A stretch of 64,000 nt of DNA from Melastoma dodecandrum (Eukaryota; Streptophyta; Magnoliopsida; Myrtales; Melastomataceae). The stretch covers positions 372,001 to 436,000 of the forward strand of contig JARUPY010000536.1 of the NCBI GenBank assembly GCA_029817715.1, read 5' to 3'. This document shows positions 60,786 through 64,000 of this stretch, one piece after another. The translations under genes were made by a program, and so were the position numbers. The number at the start of each line of letters is the position of its first letter. The first letter of the stretch is position 1. A model generated the notes under the pieces. The model did no database searches. It worked only from the letters and a program-made list of their open reading frames with translations, and was not told the origin of the DNA.

Positions 60786-61251
60786 CTATCCCGTCCGGCT
60801 CATCCTAATCACCAGCTTGACCGTTTCGCCACGCGTCACGACCGCGTAGATCGCCACCCTCATCCAGACGATGACCCAGCTTGCACGACCCCTCGGATCG
60901 TCTCGGAGGCGACCGATCTCCAGCTCCTGGAGCAGCCCGTCCCGAACGGCCGCCACCAGGGCATCGACCTCCTTGTTCGGGATGGCGGCGGGCAGGTACG
61001 CTTCGACGGCAACCTCCTCCAGCCTCGTGAAGTCGTCGAACCGGAACGTCGCGCACGCTTCGGCCGAGCCAAGCTCCAGGCGGCATCTGGAGGGCTTGCC
61101 TCTCTCTTGGAGGAAGGTCGATTTGCCCCCAAGCGGCCCGCGGACCCAGTCTTCTCTCGATAGGTCCTTCCAAACGGTAGCCCGATCGAGACCGTCGCGG
61201 ACAATGAAGGCGTATAGACGCAGAGCGCCAATCCAGCCGTCTAGTCCCTAA
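60786..61251 (-). pseudogene. Long open frame without a start codon
   Basis: About 155 codons are open on the minus strand: LDGWIGALRLYAFIVRDGLD, RATVWKDLSREDWVRGPLGG, FDDFTRLEEVAVEAYLPAAI, PNKEVDALVAAVRDGLLQEL and VIVWMRVAIYAVVTRGETVK. The composition is protein-like but there is no ATG, GTG or TTG near the 5' end and an in-frame TAG just before it. It is probably the remnant of an accessory gene. No family is recognised. Confidence 0.6.
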
Positions 61252-61460
61252 TTGGTTGTTCGATCGCCATCGGTCTGAGTGTCTATTCTCATTTTATAAA
61301 TTAGACCCATATTGTGTAGTTAGATGCAGCGGTCACTTCGTTCCCGCTGTGGCCGTTGGCCATGTCGTTGGTATGTTTTAAATATCGCTTCATCCGTCCT
61401 ACCATGTCGGCTTGCCGGACCTTAGGGGCTTCCTATAGGACATCAGAGGAGTCTATATGT

Positions 61461-62750
61461 CTGGTCTGACCCCCGCGAAGTGATCCAGCCACATTGAGGG
61501 CTGCGGCCCGGAGGAGGATCAGATGGGGAAGCATGCCAAGCCGGAGGAGATCGTCGCCAAGCTTCGGCAGTTCGAGGTGCTGACGGCGCAGGGCAAGACC
61601 ATTGCGGAGGCGGCGCGGTCGATCGGCGTCTCAGAGCAGACCTACTACCGCTGGCGAGCTGACTACGGCAGCATGAAGATGGATCAGGTGAAGAGGCTCA
61701 AGGAGCTGGAGACGGAGAACGCCCGGCTGCGGCGAGCAGTGTCGGACCTGACCTTGGACAAGCTGATCCTGACGGAGGCGGCAAGGGGAAACTACTAAGC
61801 CCGTCTCGCCGCCGCGCCTGCGTGGAGAAGGTGAAGGTGGAGCTCGGCGTATCCGAGCGTCGGGCCTGCCAGGTCCTTGGCCAACATCGATCCACGCAGC
61901 GCAAGCCGCCCCGCACGGCCGACGACGAGGCGCAGCTCACCGCCGACATCGTCGAGCTGGCCAAGCAGTACGGCCGCTACGGCTATCGACGGATCACCGC
62001 CCTCCTGCACCAAGCAGGCTGGGCGGTGAACGCCAAGCGGGTGCAGCGGATCTGGCGGCGGGAGGGGCTGAAAGTCCCAGCCAAACAGCCAAAGCGCGGC
62101 CGTTTGTGGCTTAATGACGGCTCGTGCGTGCGCCTGCGGGCGAGCTGGCCCAACCACGTCTGGTCCTACGACTTTGTCGAGGGCCGGACCCACGAGGGAA
62201 GAAAGTTCAGGATGCTCTGCCTGATCGACGAGTTCACTCGCGAGGCCCTGGCCATTCGGGTCAAACGAAAGCTGAAATCCACCGATGTGCTGGAGACCTT
62301 GGCCGACGTGATGATCTGCCGAGGCAAGCCTGACTACATACGTTCAGACAACGGTCCTGAGTTCATTGCTTTGGCTCTGCGCAAGTGGATCGCCGATGTC
62401 GGAACAAAGACCGCCTATATTGAGCCCGGCAGCCCATGGGAAAACGGCTACTGCGAGAGCTTTAACTCCAAGCTTCGCGACGAGCTGCTCAACGTTGAAG
62501 TCTTCTACAGCCTACGTGAGGCAGAGGTGCTGGTCGAGAGCTGGCGACGCCACTTCAACACCGTGCGGCCGCACAGCTCGCTCGGCTACGTTCCACCAGC
62601 GCCGGAAGCGGTGCTGCCCCGCAGCGGAACCGTCGCGCTGTGGCCGGGTGCGCCAGCTTCGGAAGGCGCGCCCCCGGCCAACCCAGACGTGGCGTTGAAG
62701 CCCGTGCTCCACTACCATTCCGCCCGGATCACCCGGTGGGGGCAGGCCAG
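61461..62750 (+). mobile_element. IS3-family insertion sequence (IS407-like), about 1,290 bp
   Basis: Inverted ends CTGGTCTGACCCCC...GTGATCC at the left and, read inward from the right, CTGGCCTGCCCCC...GTGATCC. It has two transposase frames. No matching direct repeat flanks the ends, which suggests deletion or rearrangement after insertion. Confidence 0.88.
61523..61798 (+). CDS. IS3-family transposase OrfA
   Basis: A 91-residue helix-turn-helix protein (EEIVAKLRQFEVLTAQGKTI, AEAARSIGVSEQTYYRWRAD) with a leucine-zipper-like C-terminus (VKRLKELETENARLRRAVSDL). GGAGGAGG precedes the ATG. It is expressed with OrfB as a frameshift fusion in this family. Confidence 0.93.
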   Translation: MGKHAKPEEIVAKLRQFEVLTAQGKTIAEAARSIGVSEQTYYRWRADYGSMKMDQVKRLKELETENARLRRAVSDLTLDKLILTEAARGNY

Positions 62751-62766
62751 TGGCCTCAATAGATGA
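61822..62766 (+). CDS. IS3-family transposase OrfB (DDE integrase domain)
   Basis: A 314-residue integrase-core protein. An HTH_21 region (YGRYGYRRITALLHQAGWAV) is followed by the DDE residues in WSYDFVEG, RSDNGPEF and ENGYCESFNSKLRDELL. In its own frame the reading extends upstream of the GTG as SPSRRRACVEKV, matching the family and implying that a frameshift from OrfA supplies the true N-terminus. The stop falls 16 bases outside the IS end, in flanking DNA. Confidence 0.92.
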   Translation: MEKVKVELGVSERRACQVLGQHRSTQRKPPRTADDEAQLTADIVELAKQYGRYGYRRITALLHQAGWAVNAKRVQRIWRREGLKVPAKQPKRGRLWLNDGSCVRLRASWPNHVWSYDFVEGRTHEGRKFRMLCLIDEFTREALAIRVKRKLKSTDVLETLADVMICRGKPDYIRSDNGPEFIALALRKWIADVGTKTAYIEPGSPWENGYCESFNSKLRDELLNVEVFYSLREAEVLVESWRRHFNTVRPHSSLGYVPPAPEAVLPRSGTVALWPGAPASEGAPPANPDVALKPVLHYHSARITRWGQASGLNR

Positions 62767-63307
62767 GGAAGTCATCCAGCGTTCCGTTAGGTTCAAGCTC
62801 CATGCGGAGGCGAAGCTTGGCGTAGAACCGCTCCCTTCCTGTCTCAAGGACGCAGAGGATTTTGTCGTGGCTCCAGGTTGACAGCTTGCGTCCTTTTGAG
62901 GTCGTCTCGCAGTCGAGGATCGGCCTGCCGAACAGCTTCATGAGCTGCTTCTGTAAGTTGGCTCGGCCCTTCTCAAGGGTCTCGTCCGAGAGAAGCAGGT
63001 CGTGGATGCGGACCTCAACCCTCTGGAGCTTCTGTTCGGGGAAGAGGAACGCCACGGCGGCATTCGTTTCTTGGAGCGGCACGTACCGAGTTGCGGCCCT
63101 GGCCGTATGGGACATGATCAATGGGAAGCTTTTATGGTGTTCCCATAGCTCTCGACTCAACGACTTTGCGAGCTGCCATCGAGGGACCTCTGCCCGCAGC
63201 AGCATCGCATAGCTCCGCAAGGTATCAGGCTGCACCCCGCGGCGAGGCAGATCCGCCGGCGGATACTTAGCGGGGGTGACGTTCATGGTTGGTGTCCCGG
63301 CGCTCAT
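62756..63307 (-). CDS. Hypothetical accessory protein
   Basis: A 183-residue protein beginning MSAGTPTMNVTPAKYPPADL, with a mixed alpha/beta pattern (DTLRSYAMLLRAEVPRWQLAKSLSRELWEHH, RVEVRIHDLLLSDETLEKGRANLQKQLMKLFG). Its start overlaps the stop of the upstream gene (63304-63597) by 4 bases, so they are coupled. Its 3' end overlaps the end of IS3 OrfB by 11 bases. I do not recognise the family. Partnership with a possible Rep protein suggests plasmid or island maintenance. Confidence 0.65.
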   Translation of the reverse strand: MSAGTPTMNVTPAKYPPADLPRRGVQPDTLRSYAMLLRAEVPRWQLAKSLSRELWEHHKSFPLIMSHTARAATRYVPLQETNAAVAFLFPEQKLQRVEVRIHDLLLSDETLEKGRANLQKQLMKLFGRPILDCETTSKGRKLSTWSHDKILCVLETGRERFYAKLRLRMELEPNGTLDDFLIY

Positions 63308-63597
63308 GCGAGCCTCGCAGGCACGGGCGGCGCCTTGGTGTTCGGCAGGTCGACCCGATCGAGTGACGCCAGGTTCCAAATGCCCTTCTGCACGTAGGAG
63401 CGGACGGGTTCGAACTGCTCGATCCGTTGGAGGTCCTGCCCGTCGGGCCGTCCGCCATGGTCCATGCTGCACCAGATCGACTTGATCAGGCCGCCGAGCG
63501 TCGTCCAAGTCCGGTTCGGCTTGTGGTGCAGCGAACCCTCGGGAACGCCGAACAGGCAGTGAGCGTGCAGCTGCTGGGCGAACGTCTCCTCGAACAC
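63304..63597 (-). CDS. Possible HUH-type Rep fragment, N-terminally truncated
   Basis: A 97-residue frame from a GTG (further upstream codons LFLASFI are open back to a stop). It contains QLHAHCLFGVP, which fits an HUH motif (His-hydrophobic-His), and VRSYVQKGIWN, which fits the YxxK motif of rolling-circle Rep proteins, in the right order and at about 55 residues spacing. Complete Rep proteins have about 80-100 more residues before the HUH motif, so this one is truncated. The assignment is an inference from two short motifs. Confidence 0.4.
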   Translation of the reverse strand: MFEETFAQQLHAHCLFGVPEGSLHHKPNRTWTTLGGLIKSIWCSMDHGGRPDGQDLQRIEQFEPVRSYVQKGIWNLASLDRVDLPNTKAPPVPARLA

Positions 63598-63687
63598 GAT
63601 GAAGCTGGCGAGGAACAGCTATCCATGCCGGGAGTGGACCAACGGCTTCGCCGCCGCCCGCCCGCATCGTCCTGCAATCGGAGGGAC

Positions 63688-63733
63688 TGGTGCCGCCTGC
63701 GTGACTCGAACACGCGACCTACGCATTACGAAG
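63688..63733 (-). tRNA. tRNA-Thr(CGT) 3'-half fragment, likely att site
   Basis: On the minus strand: anticodon loop TTCGTAA (anticodon CGT), stem half TGCGT, T arm GCGTG-TTCGAGT-CACGC, acceptor AGGCGGC, discriminator A and CCA. The 5' half is missing: sequence before the loop does not pair with the stem. The adjacent integrase start shows that this is the attachment site of an integrated element, with the intact tRNA-Thr expected at the element's far end, beyond the window. Confidence 0.88.
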
Positions 63734-63860
63734 GCTTGAAAAGCCAAATTTCATGTCATTTCAGCGCATTGCATTTCGTCCCAACTATCTGAGTGCGCGG
63801 GGAAATTTGCATTTCCCGACTAATCTGATATTTTCGTCCAGTTTCGTTTGTTTGTGACCT

Positions 63861-64000
63861 ATGCGTGACCTGCCTGAGGCCGACCGCATACCAGCTGCCA
63901 CCCTGACGAACCGCTTCTGCGAGAGCGTGAAGCCGACCCCACGACGGCAGATCAGCTATCCCGACGCCATTGTTCGTGGGCTTGAATTCCGCGTTTCTGG
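63861..64000 (+). CDS. Phage-type tyrosine integrase, N-terminus only (runs off the window)
   Basis: Only 46 codons are in view: MRDLPEADRIPAATLTNRFC, ESVKPTPRRQISYPDAIVRG, LEFRVSG. The LTNRF-SVKP and D-V-GLEFRVS pattern is that of the arm-type DNA-binding domain (DUF4102-like) at the N-terminus of island and phage integrases. It starts about 130 bases from the tRNA-Thr fragment, the standard int-att arrangement. Catalytic residues lie outside the window. Confidence 0.8.
   Translation, partial: MRDLPEADRIPAATLTNRFCESVKPTPRRQISYPDAIVRGLEFRVS

Noticed and set aside
1..64000. Search by eye for CRISPR arrays and rRNA genes
   Set aside because: No regularly spaced direct repeats and no rRNA-like blocks were seen. 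The only tRNA sequences are 3' fragments.

Overview
The window is GC-rich alphaproteobacterial chromosome, most likely a member of the Caulobacterales (Phenylobacterium/Caulobacter type). This rests on the rpoN-hpf-ptsN order, a class I lysyl-tRNA synthetase next to ribF, a large TonB-dependent receptor, and palindromic intergenic repeats built around GAAGC hairpins. The genus call is inference from gene content only.

Layout. (a) 0.2-16 kb is core chromosome: rpoN, hpf, ptsN, an Hsp20-DUF1150 pair, two secreted Gly-rich proteins facing a shared terminator, a MaoC hydratase, ribF, lysK, an S9 peptidase, a RusA-like nuclease and carotenoid genes crtB and crtI. An IS110-family element has landed inside one of the palindromic repeats. 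(b) 16-25 kb holds a TetR regulator, a DUF308-like membrane protein, a cytochrome b plus molybdopterin oxidoreductase operon that ends in a broken carotenoid-type gene, a TetR/SDR operon with two perfect operators, a VirB10/TrbI remnant, and an aminotransferase with an Lrp regulator. (c) 25-35.6 kb looks like peptide acquisition and digestion: a TonB receptor, an M28 peptidase, two HExxH peptidases, an MBL-fold hydrolase, and gene debris. (d) 35.7-41 kb holds SDRs paired with AraC and HxlR regulators, a VOC protein and a WYL regulator. (e) 41.3-45.7 kb holds an IS1182-type element, a serine recombinase, a PEP-CTERM protein and long stretches without genes. (f) 45.7-54.4 kb is a coherent membrane-lipid modification locus: ECF sigma and RskA-like anti-sigma, two cyclopropane-synthase-like methyltransferases, DUF2177, DUF1295, an FAD oxidoreductase, DUF1365 and a DUF6134-like protein. 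(g) 54.4-64 kb is accessory DNA: a frameshifted tyrosine recombinase, IS5 and IS3 elements, an aldo/keto reductase with a TetR regulator, a 1,072-bp tandem duplication carrying that regulator and a tRNA 3' end, remnants of small genes, a possible HUH-type Rep fragment, and finally a tRNA-Thr 3' half beside the start of a new integrase. That last pair looks like the left edge of an integrative element running out of the window.

The most coherent system is the sigma-controlled lipid locus. One of its two methyltransferases lacks the C-terminal cysteine expected for cyclopropanation, so it may make methylated (possibly furan) fatty acids instead. The most mechanistically informative mobile DNA is the IS110 element, which split a REP-like hairpin at a 6-bp ACCATG core and carries a structured leader where a bridge RNA would be expected.
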